Source of the DNA: Nectonema munidae
Lineage: Eukaryota > Nematomorpha > Nectonematoida > Nectonematidae
Direction of reading: 5' to 3'
Assembly (NCBI GenBank): GCA_030549495.1
Contig: JAUIRK010000673.1
Location: 1,550,001 to 1,614,000 of the forward strand
DNA length: 64,000 nt
Within the stretch, counting starts at the first letter, position 1. Each line of letters begins with the position of its first letter. Under the pieces are notes generated by a model that saw only the letters and a list, made by a program, of their open reading frames with translations, made no database searches and was not told the DNA's origin. The translations under genes were made by a program, and so were the position numbers. Positions 1 through 11,420 of the stretch are shown in pieces.

Positions 1-380
1 GAATATCACTTGAATTTAGCATATTTGAAAATGGGTATACATGTGTAAAAAACTTTATATACTTATTTAGATAAAAAGTTCCTTTTTGAGATGAGCTGTC
101 ACATTCAGATCAATTTTTTGACAGGTTTGAATGATTTTCATAAAAAATGAATATCACCACCGAATTCAGCATATTTGAAAATGGGTATACACGTGTAAAA
201 AACTTTATATAATTATTTAGATAAAAAGTTCCTTTTTGAGATGAGCTGTCACATTCAGATCAATTTTTTGACAGGTTTGATTGATTTTCATAAAAAATGA
301 ATATCACTTGAATTTAGCATATTTGAAAATGGGTATACATGTGTAAAAAACTTTATATACTTATTTAGATAAAAAGTTCT
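1..380 (+). repeat. Tandem satellite A, about 2.5 units of 148-150 bp
   Basis: Units begin at about positions 3, 151 and 301, each opening with ATATCAC and containing GAAAATGGGTATACA, GAGATGAGCTGTCACA and TTTTTTGACAGGTTTGA. The third unit breaks off near 380. The same monomer occurs in reverse orientation at 54.9-55.9 kb. The array may continue beyond the window edge. The unit is close to nucleosome length; no coding potential is seen. Confidence 0.9.
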
Positions 381-2064
381 CGGCAAAAATTTTTTCACCT
401 TTATTAAAAATAATAACAAATGACACTTATTTACTCCACCTCCCTATCATCTTAAAAACCATTTTCTGCTTAACTTTATGAAAAATTTGCAAAAAAATTA
501 TTTAAAAAATATTGAGTTATCGCTTGTAAAATAAGAGTGAAAACGTTTAATCAACTATTTTTTCGTACTATTTGCTATTTTTTAAAATTTACTTTAAAAT
601 CGTTGATTAAATTTTCTAGCTTTTTTACAAACGATCAAAATAAAAAGGGGTCAGGCTAAAACATGCACTTGTGATTTTTTTACGTGCAAAAAAGTGGACA
701 TTTTAGTCCGATTCAATAAAAATAGAAAAAATATTTCATAATATTTCGATTTAAAAAATCAATATTTGGCTCAATATACGCTTATCAAACGACAATAAAT
801 TTTTTGACTTAATCGTGATTTCATCGCATATCTCGCCGAACATGCAGGTTTCCTTTTTAAAGACAGATCAAATTAGAGTAACTCAATTCATTTTATTTAA
901 TATTTTATGGGAAATGATAATGTTCCCTTTAAATAAGATTGATTACAACCCATTAGGTGCCACTGTACTTTTTGAGAACAGTAAAAGTATGATAATTTAT
1001 CTCCTATAACTTAATTATCCTTGGCTTTTCATTGTTTCTAAGGGTTAAATTTGTATAGAATTTATTTTGGACTTCTTGCTAAGTAATATAAATTTAATGT
1101 TTATAGAAAACTTTCTTGCAAAGATCGACTTTCAAATTTTTTAAAAGGGCCAAATTTAAATTCACAATTTCATAACGGTCAATTCCTAATTGACCAAGAG
1201 TTGAGCCAGGTCCAAAATATAGTTTCAGATAATTTACTCTACTACCTGAATATATGTGTAGGTAGCTTGTTTTTTATAAGCTTTGTGCAATAATACTTAA
1301 TTAGTCAGTGTTAGGGAATAAACAAATAATTTTGAGTATACGAAAAAGTTTTGAGCTCTGAAAATATATTATTCAAAATGAAAAATAGATGACAAAATAT
1401 CTAAAACATCAAAATTTGGTAACGTTGTAATGTTGCCTCTCCTTTTATATATATATATATCAAATCAAGTTCAGAGCAAAGTATATTTTAAAAATCTCTG
1501 AAAGAAGAATAAAAGTAGCATGGATTGTTCTAACAAAAAGGCACCCTTTCAACAGCTTGAATCGAACTAAGAGCAGTTGAGTTGGAAAATTGGGATTCGA
1601 ATGCAAGACCATAAAGAATCAAAGCAGGATTCTAGATAACACTAGTAACGGTTTATCCAAACAAATTAAATTATTTACTAATGATTACTGTCGTAAAAGC
1701 AGGATTGCGGAGAGAGATAAGAGTTCGCGTCAATATGGCTAAATTTTAATATCAAAATTTAATCGGGGGTTTTTAGGTATTATGAAAATAAAGTTAAATT
1801 TTTGTAAGCGCTTAGCCCTTGTTTAGTCGAAGTAGGAAGTGAAGATTTGGCGTTAAGTTTATTAAATTTAGTATTTGGAGTCGCACTTTACTGACCTATA
1901 AAAACTTTAAAAAGGTGATTAAAGAAGGACCAATCAATATAAAATTAGTTGTGTGGCGCTTTTTGAGTCTAGAGAAAATGACTTGATTTGATTGCCTCTG
2001 TCCGTCCTGCTAATCAACAGAAAAAGTGAACTTTTTTGATCCAGCTAATACAATTTAATCTGCC
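381..2064. other. Gene-free AT-rich stretch
   Basis: I see no convincing coding region. The stretch holds a short TA microsatellite near 1447-1460 and a dispersed repeat near 1835-1885 that recurs near 47.1 kb. Confidence 0.5.
1835..1885 (+). repeat. Dispersed repeat copy 1
   Basis: This segment contains GTGAAGATTTGGCGTTAA and a following TTGGAGTCG. A similar segment lies at 47125-47190 on the same strand, with GCGAAGATTTGGCGTTAA and ACGGAGTCG. The family is not recognised. Confidence 0.5.
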
Positions 2065-2070
2065 TTTATT
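2065..2070 (-). terminator. Poly(A) signal of SMG8
   Basis: AATAAA on the minus strand, about 125 nt past the SMG8 stop codon, the spacing expected for a short 3' UTR. Confidence 0.55.
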
Positions 2071-2191
2071 TAATTCATTAATTGAGTGTGTGGTTACAAT
2101 GCTGCATAATTGTTCATTTATATGCATTAATGAAAATAAAAATTTTCTTCTTACAATGCATAAATGAATATTTAAAGAGAATTTGTAGGCC

Positions 2192-4693
2192 TCACGAAAC
2201 ATTATCGTGTAATATGAGGAAGGATTTAGGCAAAAGCTTTCCATTGAAAGACTGAAATTCAGGGATGTAGCGGTAGGGAAGGCGCAAAACGTTGAAAGAG
2301 TTGCGCTTAGCCACAACATTCGGCATTGGATATGTTGACTTCGGTATTGCCGAAAAGTGCTTAGCCACTTTATCAGAACTCACTTTGATACTCACGATTG
2401 GCTTCACCAATATCTTCATGGAAGCGTTAGGAATGGCAAAGTATATGCGCATCAGTTGAGCAGATTGTGTCACGCCACCTTCTTTTTCTTGGCGACAAGG
2501 GCAAGGATGAGAAAGAGGAAAAGACTTGTTGAAAATATTTAAGGCATCAAGAGGTCTAGCAGATTTATTTTGTTGTGGTGATCTCACATTACTACTTTTA
2601 CTCCTAGCATACTTATCTGGGGTATAGCATTGTGAGAGAAATCGATGACCATATGAACACTCATATTCTAAGCCAAAGTAAAAGATGATCAGGCTCATAC
2701 CGCCCTCAACCGAAGAAGGAATATTATAATATAATTTAAGCAAGAAGTTGGAATCATACAAAAAACCAGGCATGTCTAAACCCACTTCACTTGAGTACAA
2801 GGCATACGAGCCCAAGGAAAGAAAAGACCATAATGGATAGCGATTTAAAACGTCATCAGTGTCATTTTCTAGATCCTCTGATATTATTTTTAGCGAAGAA
2901 TTAGAAGGAAATTTGAGGCAAGAATCTTTAAGTTTCATATGACGATCACTTATATCATTTGTTGATTTTCGATGTCTCTCTTTTTTTGTCTCAAAAGTAA
3001 TATTTGAATTTTTGCATCTTGGATTATCAATATCATGAAAAATGAAATGCATTCCATTTTCATTCGAGAAGAACTCTGAATCCATGCTATCCTCACCTGT
3101 ATCAATAAGTGAGAGCCAATCATTGCAAAAATTTAGGCTTTTAGAACTATTCATAAGTTTAATTAAATTTTTACTTTTAATAAAAGATATTTGAAGAAAA
3201 GGAATAAAGTTGAAGGAATAGGAAGTTCTCTTATGACAACATTTCACAGATAGTTTATTATAGAATGTGAAGTTTGCTTCTTTCAAAGAAAATGGATCCC
3301 GGCGCAATTTAAGAGTATAACTACAATTACATGCTGATACTGTGTTAAAATTGGAAGAATGAATACGATGTGTGTCAATGACTAAGGTTCTTTCTCTTGA
3401 AGGATTCTTATTCAAGTCAAAGTGATATGGACTGATAGTACAGTTTTTACCTGTTAGACTAATGTAGCTGCAAGTAATTTTTTCACACCAATACTTGGTA
3501 CATTCCAAAACGATCTTGTTATGGATGAGTATATCACTTTTTGCTAGGAAATTAATATTGTCCAATGCATTATTTAGCATTTTTTTGTGCTCTTTAATGT
3601 CATAATTTTTTGTATTTATTGAATTTTTATAAGTTTCCAAAGCTAATTTTATAGACTTCTTTTTTATTATAGATAATAAAATTGAATAAGAAAGTGAGAA
3701 AAAGTCAGAGATATTTTTTGAATCAAATTTTTTTACTTTATTTTCATAATATTTAGGTATAATTTTGACATACTTAGATTTTAAATCTTCTTCTTCAAAA
3801 AAAACTTCATATAAAACATTCAAACATTTTTCCCATTCATTACACGTTGGAAATTTAATATTCTTTTTAGATAAACTTGGGAAATCTGACCCAAACTTAA
3901 ATTTTCGAATATTATGCGCGTGATCAAGGATAAAATTATATAAATTCGTAGAATCATTTTTCTCTAAAAAACTTAGATTGAGATGAGACTTTTCTATGAA
4001 AATAGGTTCTTGTTCATTTCTTGAATCATTATGAGGATTTGAAAGAGAGAAAAACAAACCTTTTAAGGAAAAATCATTATATGTACGATCAGTTGTTAAA
4101 TAAATGAAATTTTTATTTGAAGGAATAGAAAAAAATGGTTTATGAAATAGATTTAAACTTTCAAATAAGTTATAAAAATGATCAGAAAGATGCTTTTTAA
4201 ATTCATTTAAAGTTCGTTTGTTTTCCAAAAAATAAGGTCTATTATTAATTTCAGGAATATATTTTTTTAAATCTAAATTTTCATTCAATGAGTTATGCTT
4301 GATATTAATAGAAAAAAGTAGCCTAGGCAAGCAAAGGTTAAGATTAGAAAATTCCGCATTTATACTTTTTTTGATATCGACTAAAAGAGGAGTAATTTTC
4401 TTGTAGGTGCATAATAAATCTATAAGTAAAAACTTTGCATGAAAAATATCATTAAAATTAAAAAGAATAATATGAGAAATAGAAAGGGCAATAAAGAACA
4501 TGAAAAAAAAAGAAAAATCAGATTCATTATCATTAGATATTAGTAAAAAGTTGACATTATTTTTATAATCCTTAATCATTCTGAATTTTTTGTATTCACT
4601 TACATAAACATCAGTATGGATTGATGAGATAAAAAAATCACCAAAGTTTTTTTCTGAAAATATTGTAATATAGATATCTCTTTTTACATTCAT
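2192..4693 (-). CDS. SMG8: SMG8, nonsense-mediated mRNA decay factor, single exon
   Basis: An uninterrupted 833-residue frame. SMG8 binds SMG9 and the SMG1 kinase and restrains its phosphorylation of UPF1 in mRNA surveillance. Landmarks recalled from animal SMG8 appear in order: SISHIILF (71-78), CLPRLLF (121-127), PFFSIPSNKNFIYL (186-199), FPTCNEW (281-287), a CNC then RRDPFSLKEANFTFY block (445-468) followed by CC (475-476), the PLWSFLSLG...GLDMPGF block (620-645), FGLEYECSYGHRF (673-685), SAQLMRIYFAIPNA (744-757) and LRLPYRYI near the C terminus. The N-terminal part corresponds to the G-domain-like region. It is shorter than human SMG8 (about 990 residues), mainly through a short N terminus and linkers. 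No intron is needed. The start is the first ATG in frame. Lysine, asparagine and serine are abundant, matching the AT-rich genome. Confidence 0.93.
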   Translation of the reverse strand: MNVKRDIYITIFSEKNFGDFFISSIHTDVYVSEYKKFRMIKDYKNNVNFLLISNDNESDFSFFFMFFIALSISHIILFNFNDIFHAKFLLIDLLCTYKKITPLLVDIKKSINAEFSNLNLCLPRLLFSINIKHNSLNENLDLKKYIPEINNRPYFLENKRTLNEFKKHLSDHFYNLFESLNLFHKPFFSIPSNKNFIYLTTDRTYNDFSLKGLFFSLSNPHNDSRNEQEPIFIEKSHLNLSFLEKNDSTNLYNFILDHAHNIRKFKFGSDFPSLSKKNIKFPTCNEWEKCLNVLYEVFFEEEDLKSKYVKIIPKYYENKVKKFDSKNISDFFSLSYSILLSIIKKKSIKLALETYKNSINTKNYDIKEHKKMLNNALDNINFLAKSDILIHNKIVLECTKYWCEKITCSYISLTGKNCTISPYHFDLNKNPSRERTLVIDTHRIHSSNFNTVSACNCSYTLKLRRDPFSLKEANFTFYNKLSVKCCHKRTSYSFNFIPFLQISFIKSKNLIKLMNSSKSLNFCNDWLSLIDTGEDSMDSEFFSNENGMHFIFHDIDNPRCKNSNITFETKKERHRKSTNDISDRHMKLKDSCLKFPSNSSLKIISEDLENDTDDVLNRYPLWSFLSLGSYALYSSEVGLDMPGFLYDSNFLLKLYYNIPSSVEGGMSLIIFYFGLEYECSYGHRFLSQCYTPDKYARSKSSNVRSPQQNKSARPLDALNIFNKSFPLSHPCPCRQEKEGGVTQSAQLMRIYFAIPNASMKILVKPIVSIKVSSDKVAKHFSAIPKSTYPMPNVVAKRNSFNVLRLPYRYIPEFQSFNGKLLPKSFLILHDNVS

Positions 4694-4904
4694 TTTATAA
4701 TTGGACCAATTTAAAAAATATAAATAAATAAACCAAAATAAAGTATAAATATTTTTCTTGCGTTAATTATTATTAAATATTATTAAGTTTACATTGAAAG
4801 GTAGTTTATTATTACAATGCAAAAAAATATGAAAAAACTTTTTTTTTGCAAAATCCAAAATTTAACTAAAGACAACCTTATTTGTTTTTAAACAGTAATT
4901 CTCT

Positions 4905-5042
4905 TTAACCCATTTACGACCAATGTTGCTATTTTGGAACATAAGTAATTTCATCTTCGTCTGCTTTTTTCAATGACTTTGAATATAAATCGTCTGCGTT
5001 TTTTTAGATATCGTCTGCTTTGCTTGGTCTTAAATGGGTTAA
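4905..5042. mobile_element. piggyBac-type MITE, copy 1
   Basis: A 138-bp element bounded by TTAA on both sides with inverted ends TTAACCCATTTACGACCAA and TTAACCCATTTAAGACCAAG. TTAA targets with CCC-starting ends are the piggyBac hallmark. The interior carries three spaced CGTCTGC motifs. It lies about 210 bp upstream of the SMG8 start, so it may sit in the promoter. A second copy is at 52286-52380. Confidence 0.85.
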
Positions 5043-5585
5043 AATGTATATAATTTTATTCAATTAAAATTTTCCAAATCAAAAAAATAAAATAAACTAA
5101 TTAAGATTTACTAATTTAATTGCCCTTTGAAATGAAATATTGGTTTTATAATTAAGTTTAGTGGATTTGAGCTAAAACTTAACTGCTTAATTGTAGCAAC
5201 TATTATAATTCAAAAGATTAATAGCTCAATAAATTATTAAAAAATTTGGGTAAATCTAGGGAAATATTATAAGAATAAGGTTATTATTGATACCGTCAAA
5301 AGTTTTGTTTTCCATTAAAATAAACATCACATACATCAGGGGCAACTTAAAATAGGCGAATTTGAAATAAATGAGTAGTTTGTGATGCTTTGATACAAAG
5401 AGGATGCATTTAGTAAAGTATGAATACTAAGAGTCGAACTGAAGTAAGGATGGAAGAAATGTACAGGTTCCACCAAAAGTAAAACAAAAGAGCAGAAATA
5501 AAGATTGAAAAAATTTAAATGAGGAAAATTTTTTTCATTTTTTTAAAGCTTTTAATAAATTCTTTATATACCTAATGTGAAGAGG
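5043..5585. other. Gene-free stretch upstream of SMG8
   Basis: AT-rich sequence with no recognisable gene. The SMG8 promoter presumably lies between here and 4694, but no core element can be assigned with confidence. Confidence 0.4.
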
Positions 5586-5720
5586 TATCAAATTCCATAA
5601 GTTAGAAGAAAGAAAGAAAGAATTTATTGATCAGTAAATTACACCCAACAAAATTATGTAATAAAACATGAAAATGAAATAAGTTGTCATGGTAGTAAAA
5701 AGTGATATCAAAAGTGTTTC
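5586..5720 (-). mobile_element. LINE 3' end, minus strand
   Basis: Read on the minus strand, the segment ends in CAATAAATTC followed by a (TTTC)n tail, a 3' terminus of the type seen on CR1/L2-like and RTE-like LINEs. A related tail is at 6428-6460 and a variant near 62475. Confidence 0.55.
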
Positions 5721-6036
5721 AAAAGGTTTAGAGGTAACCCGCTTCAAGAAACACTTACATAAAAAAAAACCATGTTTACTTAAACATAAATATGTCAAGC
5801 TTATACACATATTTTCTCCATATAAAATGCCGATACAATCATAATCGGTATTCTATTTATATATATGGATATAATATATAACATATTTATTATAATAATA
5901 AAAATAAATAAATATTTAAACATTTACATATAGATATAATATCTATATATATATAGTTAAAATATTTATATAATTGTTACATTTATATATGGATTATGAA
6001 ATAGTAAAGTAAATGAGAGTTTAAAATCGATAAAGC

Positions 6037-6770
6037 TCAAACTAACAATTCTCTCAATTCTAACAAGGTGTTTTTCTTTTTCTTTTTAAATTGTGAAAAA
6101 CTTAAGCAAGTTTGAAAAGTTTTATATTCCTTCTTCCAACAATGAACGAACTTCCAAATTATAGATTGTTTTGATGACTTCAATCTATACTGTGTTAAAC
6201 TCATATGGAAGTAATTTCTCAAAAGTGTCCTTTTCATTTCATAATTAAAAGATATCGAATTGATGAAGTTTGAGCAGCCAAAATTTGAAGCAGAAAACAA
6301 TTAATTTCAGATTATACATTTCCTTAGCTTTTAGCAATTCAAAATCATGCAATATTGTTTCAACTTCATCTGTTCGCGATTTATTAAATACTATTCTTAT
6401 AATTTTTTTATGTAAAATAAAAATTTTATTAGAAAGAAAGAAAGAATTTATTGATTCAAACAAAAATAATATATGACAAAGTAGCACATGTGTATTCAAG
6501 CATAATTGAATAAAAAGTTGATAAATTGATTCATTTACAAAATCAAAACAAGATGTTAATCTTTGGTTGTTATAAGATCGATTTGAGAAGATCATGCCCT
6601 TAGATTTTGAATAATTTTTGGATAAACCGTTTTTTTCGCACCCAACGTTAACATGACTAACATTTTCTAATACTTCTTTATAATTATTTCCAAAAGATAT
6701 TATGTTTGAAGGAATTAGCAATGTTATATCATCTGCATATAGATAAAAATCTTATAAATAAAGTTTATAG
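6037..6770 (-). pseudogene. CR1/L2-like LINE reverse transcriptase remnants (YADD part and C terminus)
   Basis: On the minus strand, about 6745-6715 encodes LYADDITLL, the reverse transcriptase catalytic box. It is followed by LSKNYSKSKGMIFSNRS, the usual downstream block. A 3'-tail-like run (AATAAATTCTTTC) sits at 6428-6460 inside the frame. Then comes KKIIRIVFNKSRTD...LLKAKEMYNLKLI, a LINE C-terminal block. This looks like one truncated LINE next to or inside another. Endonuclease and most of the reverse transcriptase are missing here. Confidence 0.65.
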
Positions 6771-7830
6771 AATTTACAGCAAAACATTTCTTATAAACGT
6801 CTAATTTATATCTTATTTTTCTTGTTATTATTATAACGTGTATTATAATGAAAAAAAAGTATTACCTAGAATATATTTACAACTAAACTCATTGTTCAGA
6901 TATATACTTTTATAAGAAAAATCAGGAAATGTGTACTTAATAATTTGTTCCAAATCAAGAATTTTATAAACTTATTTTTGATGTCAGATAAATTGCTTTT
7001 CTCGATGAGCTTAATTGTTTTATTTTGAAGAATAGAAAATTTGTGAGGCTGTTTAAACCCTATATGAAATTGAAATAAAAAAGTTTAGTTTGAATTAAAT
7101 AATTAAAAATTAAGTTTTGTTTTGTCATTAAAATATTTCTCTAATTTAAATAACATTCCAATAAATACTCTTTTGGTAACATTATTGAAGTGTTCAAGGA
7201 AATTAAAATGAGGATAAAGTGTAACTGCGTGGTGCTTCTAGACTTTTTATCGAAATTTATAAATATGTTAAAAAGACAGGCTCAAATAGAATTTCAAAAC
7301 GTTTTGGCTGGTACTGAATCTTTTGTTTAAAGAAAAATATATTAAGATTCTGCTCTAAGAATTTAGCGAGTTGTAAATAACTTTGAAAAATTTGATAAAG
7401 TAGGATATTTAAGGGAAACAGCTCATTATTTAATTCTCTAACACTCAAATATTTAGTTTTAAGATGTTTTTACTTAAAATTACTTTCTAAGTATAAACTT
7501 TTGTAGCTATGTATGTGTTTGTGTGCGCACGGGTAATAATTGTCAATGAATTCACAGGATTTAGGGACAATTGAGACTCAAGGCAATATTAATATCAATA
7601 TATTCATAGGCTGGTTTCTCCAGAAGCTGAATTAACCTACTTCTATTACTAGAGATAAGGCTAATTTTATTTGTTCTTAACGGGCTCCTATACTGTAAAC
7701 ACTCGTGTTTAATCGGTATCTCTTTAATAAGCTATTATTTTCAGGAACATAGTTAGTATGTGTGGATAATCCATGCAGTAACTTTGAGCTAAATAAAATT
7801 AGCATAAATAAATTAAATATGTATAGCAGA
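6771..7830 (-). other. AT-rich segment with possible LINE C-terminal remnant
   Basis: No gene. Around 6990-7090 the minus strand can be read as LQNKTIKLIEKSNLSDI, resembling a LINE C-terminal block, which hints at another decayed copy. The rest is unassigned. Confidence 0.3.
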
Positions 7831-9060
7831 ATATTAAATCAAATGACACAGATAATTTATTACAATAAATTTGGTTAAAACAAATTATATTGTAATAAAA
7901 ATTATTTTAAATTTGAAGGATATTTTTATTCAGAATTCTATCCTCAAACAAAATTTTATTAGTGATTTCAAAAATAAGTTTGTTGATTTGAATTTTTTGA
8001 GAAAATTGAGTTTTTTTCATCCGAAATGTCAATCTGAATTGATAATTTGACACATTCTTGAACCCCAATTAGGAAAACTAACTCCTGAAATGAACTAAGA
8101 TCCTAATAAAGAAGAAATATTATTTAAAATATGAAAGTATGTGAGATAATTTTCTGCCATAGATCAATTTTCATCAAATTTTATTTGTACTTTGATAAAT
8201 TTTTTCACATTAATGGTAAAAACAGCCAAAAAATGGTATCAGCATGGTCAATTTAGTTAAAAAATTTTTACTTAAAATGTGAATAAATGTTCTCGAAGGA
8301 AATTTTCTGGTGAAACTAAATTTGATTGACACTTTCACATCTTAATTATAAAAATTAAATTAGCATGGTGATCTATTATAACAAATAATTTATTGGGAAA
8401 AATATTTTACTCGCCAACCACAAATATGACCTATATTTTGACACTCTAATTGTAAAAAATAAAATGAGCATATTCTATTTATTTTAAATGTGTATAAATG
8501 TTGTGGAAACATTTTCTCAAATGTAAACTGCAATTTTGATCCATACTTTTAGACATTTCCACATTCTAATTACTATGGATTAAATCAACATGGTCTATTT
8601 TGTATAAAAATATATTTTGTCTGAAATTTAATTAATATTATTGGAGAAAATTTTAAGACGTAACCCACAAATTTGAATGACACTTTCACAATTTTTCAAA
8701 TTTTAAATACGAAAATTGAGTTCGGAAATGAAGTCAGCATGATTGTATTAATAAAAAAATATAATTTGTTTAAAATTTAATTAATATTGTTGGGGAAAAT
8801 ATTTTAGACGTAAATAAGAAAAATTGGTTGACACTTTCAGATATTTTGAAACCTAATGGCAAAAATTGACTCGGAAAAATGAAATCAGCATGATTGATTT
8901 AGTATAAAAATATATATTTTATTTAAAATTTGAATAATCTTGGATACAATTTTTTGACGTAAAACGCAAATTTAATTGACACGTTCAGAAATTTTCACAT
9001 TCTAATTATGAAAACTAAGTTAAGAAATGAAACCAGCATGGTTGATTTTGTATAAAAAAT
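7830..9060 (+). repeat. Satellite B, degenerate tandem repeats of roughly 100-155 bp
   Basis: Diverged units recur with the landmarks AGCATG(G/A)TTGATTT..GTATAAAAA, TTTGATTGACACTTTCA and AATTGAGT near 8365, 8470, 8590, 8735, 8890 and 9030. The same family, same orientation and better preserved, is at 56.2-57.4 kb. The block separates two parts of a minus-strand LINE reverse transcriptase. Confidence 0.8.
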
Positions 9061-9064
9061 TAAT

Positions 9065-9420
9065 TTAATCTGCCTTGTGGCACACCTCAACTCAAGGAAA
9101 TAATACCAGAAGGATGCCCATTAACCACTACATACTGTTTTCTATCAGATAAAAACTTCTGAGTAAATTACCAATGAATGCATAGTAATGTAACTTTTAA
9201 ATCAAAATACTATCAAAAGCTTTAGGGAAATCAATAAATAATCCACCAGTTTCATAACGTTCTTCAAAAGACTCAAGAATACAATTCTTGAAGATACAAT
9301 TGACCAAAGAACCGATAGCTACTCATGTTAAAGAAGTGGTTTTAAAACCGAACTCATTTTATAAAGAATATTAAACTTTTCAATTGACTGATACAAATGA
9401 TATTTTTCCTCTGGAAATAG
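9065..9420 (-). pseudogene. LINE reverse transcriptase fragment (palm, GVPQG region)
   Basis: The minus strand reads DFPKAFDSI, then FLSDRKQYVVVNGHPSGIIS and GVPQG, the classical blocks before the YADD box of CR1/L2/Jockey-like LINEs. Frame breaks are present. The matching YADD block lies 2.3 kb further on the same strand, so satellite B and other sequence probably separate parts of one element. Confidence 0.7.
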
Positions 9421-10300
9421 AAATTTTGGATGCTTCCTAATAAACTGCAAAAAGTGGGACAAAAATATAAGTCAAAATTTGGCAAGTACACCTATCCATA
9501 TAATGCTTATAATGATTTAGTGCGTTTAAATTGTTAGAAAAATAATCAAGATATAAGTTTATTTGAATTGAATATATTCTTTTTACATTTTTATAAGGAA
9601 TTTATTTCATATTCTAGGGAGAAAAAGGAAACTTGAAGCGTTAATGCTTTAGAGACGTCTTCGCTTTCTCAGGGCTAAAATAAGCAATAAAAAGGATGTA
9701 AAAGTACGCATAATATTTTAAAGCATCAGAGATCTCAATGCGGAGAACAAACACTTGGGCATACTCAATTTCTTTTAAAGGCTAAATGTTTCTTGGTGTA
9801 AAAATTTCGCAGAAACAGACTAACAGTCTTAGTCAAACAGCGTGTCACAATTGTTAATGTAAATAAATGTTTTCCTTTTTAAATGGTGAGAAACGACTAA
9901 TAATAATAAATCCATGAAAGAAAACATTCTGTTTTACAGTTGGAGATTTGCATTTCAAAAAGCATCAGCTAAGTACCTAACACACCAGTTCCTAAACTTT
10001 TCCATCGCAATAAATAAAGAAACTCTGTTCGATACAGTTTTATATTATATATCTTGAGTCAACCAAAATAAAAATGTATTTAGAATCATTCAAATTAGTG
10101 AGAGGGCCAATAAAACAAAAGGAAGAGACCAAGCTAGAACTAAAAATGCAATTTTTTTTAAATTCTTTTCAATCGATGAATAAAAGTTTTGGTGTGTATC
10201 GATTAAATTCAAAATAGAAAAATTAATCTTGAGATAATAAATGAATACAAAAATTCACATTCAAATATACATCACAGAAATCAATTTAGCACACCATATA
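9421..10300. other. Gene-free stretch
   Basis: No recognisable coding region. The right-hand part may include the decayed N-terminal half of the Tigger remnant that follows. Confidence 0.35.
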
Positions 10301-10319
10301 CTATTATTGACTAGAAACG

Positions 10320-10930
10320 TTTCAAAGAATCGCTGTATTCAAAAATGACGTTTGTAGGAATGAAAAGATGACAAAACTTAGAATTATTGTTTTATTTGAG
10401 TGCAGCTTATCTGGTGAAAAATTAGTAGGAAAAAATATTTCTTGTTTCAGAAATTGATTTTTGAAATGGTTGCATGTTAAATATTTAAAAAAAATCATGG
10501 GTGACTTCAATCATCTTATACCTGGCTTAGATCGATTAAAACCTTAAAAAAAATCAAAACGCTCGATACCTTTCTTTGTTGATAATCTTCCATCACATCT
10601 TAATTTATCATTGCTAAGTGTTAAAAAGACAAGTTATTACCATCTAATAGAACTGATCTGCTCGATTTGGGCCTTTCTATAAAGTTTCTAATCTTTTTAT
10701 ATAGTGCAATTAGTTAACAATTCTATTTTGAAAATGAATCATGAGGAACTTGTATCAGATGTTGCAAATAAAATTAATTTATTTGATGCTGTTACATGGA
10801 TGTCCAAAGATTGGAATATTCTTGCCGCATTAACTAATTGTTTTATAAAAGGTGGGTTTTTCCACATATATCTTCATCAAAAGTACAACTAGCGAGTGAA
10901 TGCTTTGTTTTGGTAGAGCGCATTCCTTTC
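10320..10930 (+). pseudogene. Tigger/pogo transposase remnant 1
   Basis: Broken plus-strand frames read KMTKLRIIVLFECSLSGEKL, a KRSIPFFVDNLPSHLN block corresponding to the catalytic DNAPSH motif of pogo/Tigger DDE transposases, then FDAVTWMSKDWNIL and LTNCFIKGGF, the typical C-terminal aW..V....I.nCf.kaGf signature. Several stops and frame changes are present. The N-terminal HTH/CENP-B part was not located with confidence. Confidence 0.7.
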
Positions 10931-11159
10931 GAAGAAATTTAAAAAAAGATGAAATTTATCTTGAATAAGATTTCGAAGAATCTAATAAAGTCGCAAATTA
11001 TGAAAATATTACCACTAAAGAAGTATTACAAAGTCCAAAAGTAACGTGTGATATTGTTTTGCAAATAGATTTATTATTGGTTAAAGGATATAAATTTTAA
11101 AAATTAAGACAAAAATCCAGTACAGATTATTTTTGAAAATCTACAAAAAAAATTTAATG

Positions 11160-11420
11160 TGTTTTTAGATTCTTGTTAAACAAGAATTAACAAGTTTGAG
11201 AATATTTTTGAATGATGGCATAAAATTAATTGTTTGAAAAGTTTGGCTGCATTTTTTTATACTTGCCTGCCACTCAAGTCAGTGGTGAAAGAACTTCTCT
11301 GCTCTGAAGAATGTTTTAAATGACAAAAATGAAACTAAAAGACGACATAGCTGAGAGCGATCTTTTTTTACTTTGTATAAATGAATTTTGGACAACTTTT
11401 TTCCACAGTTATCTAATTTT
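11160..11420 (+). pseudogene. hAT transposase C-terminal remnant
   Basis: Plus-strand frames read YLPATQVSGERT, then LKNVLNDK and KLKDDIAESDLFLL. This matches the hAT dimerisation domain (LP..S..sER.FS...R..L...n...L.FL.). At least one frame change and several stops are present. No ends were found. Confidence 0.65.

Noticed and set aside
2014-2319. Minus-strand frame of 101 residues overlapping the SMG8 3' end
   Set aside because: It overlaps the conserved SMG8 C terminus in another frame and has no start context or family match.
5820-5960. Dense TA/ATATATA tract as a possible promoter or origin
   Set aside because: It is simple AT-rich microsatellite sequence with nothing tying it to a gene start.
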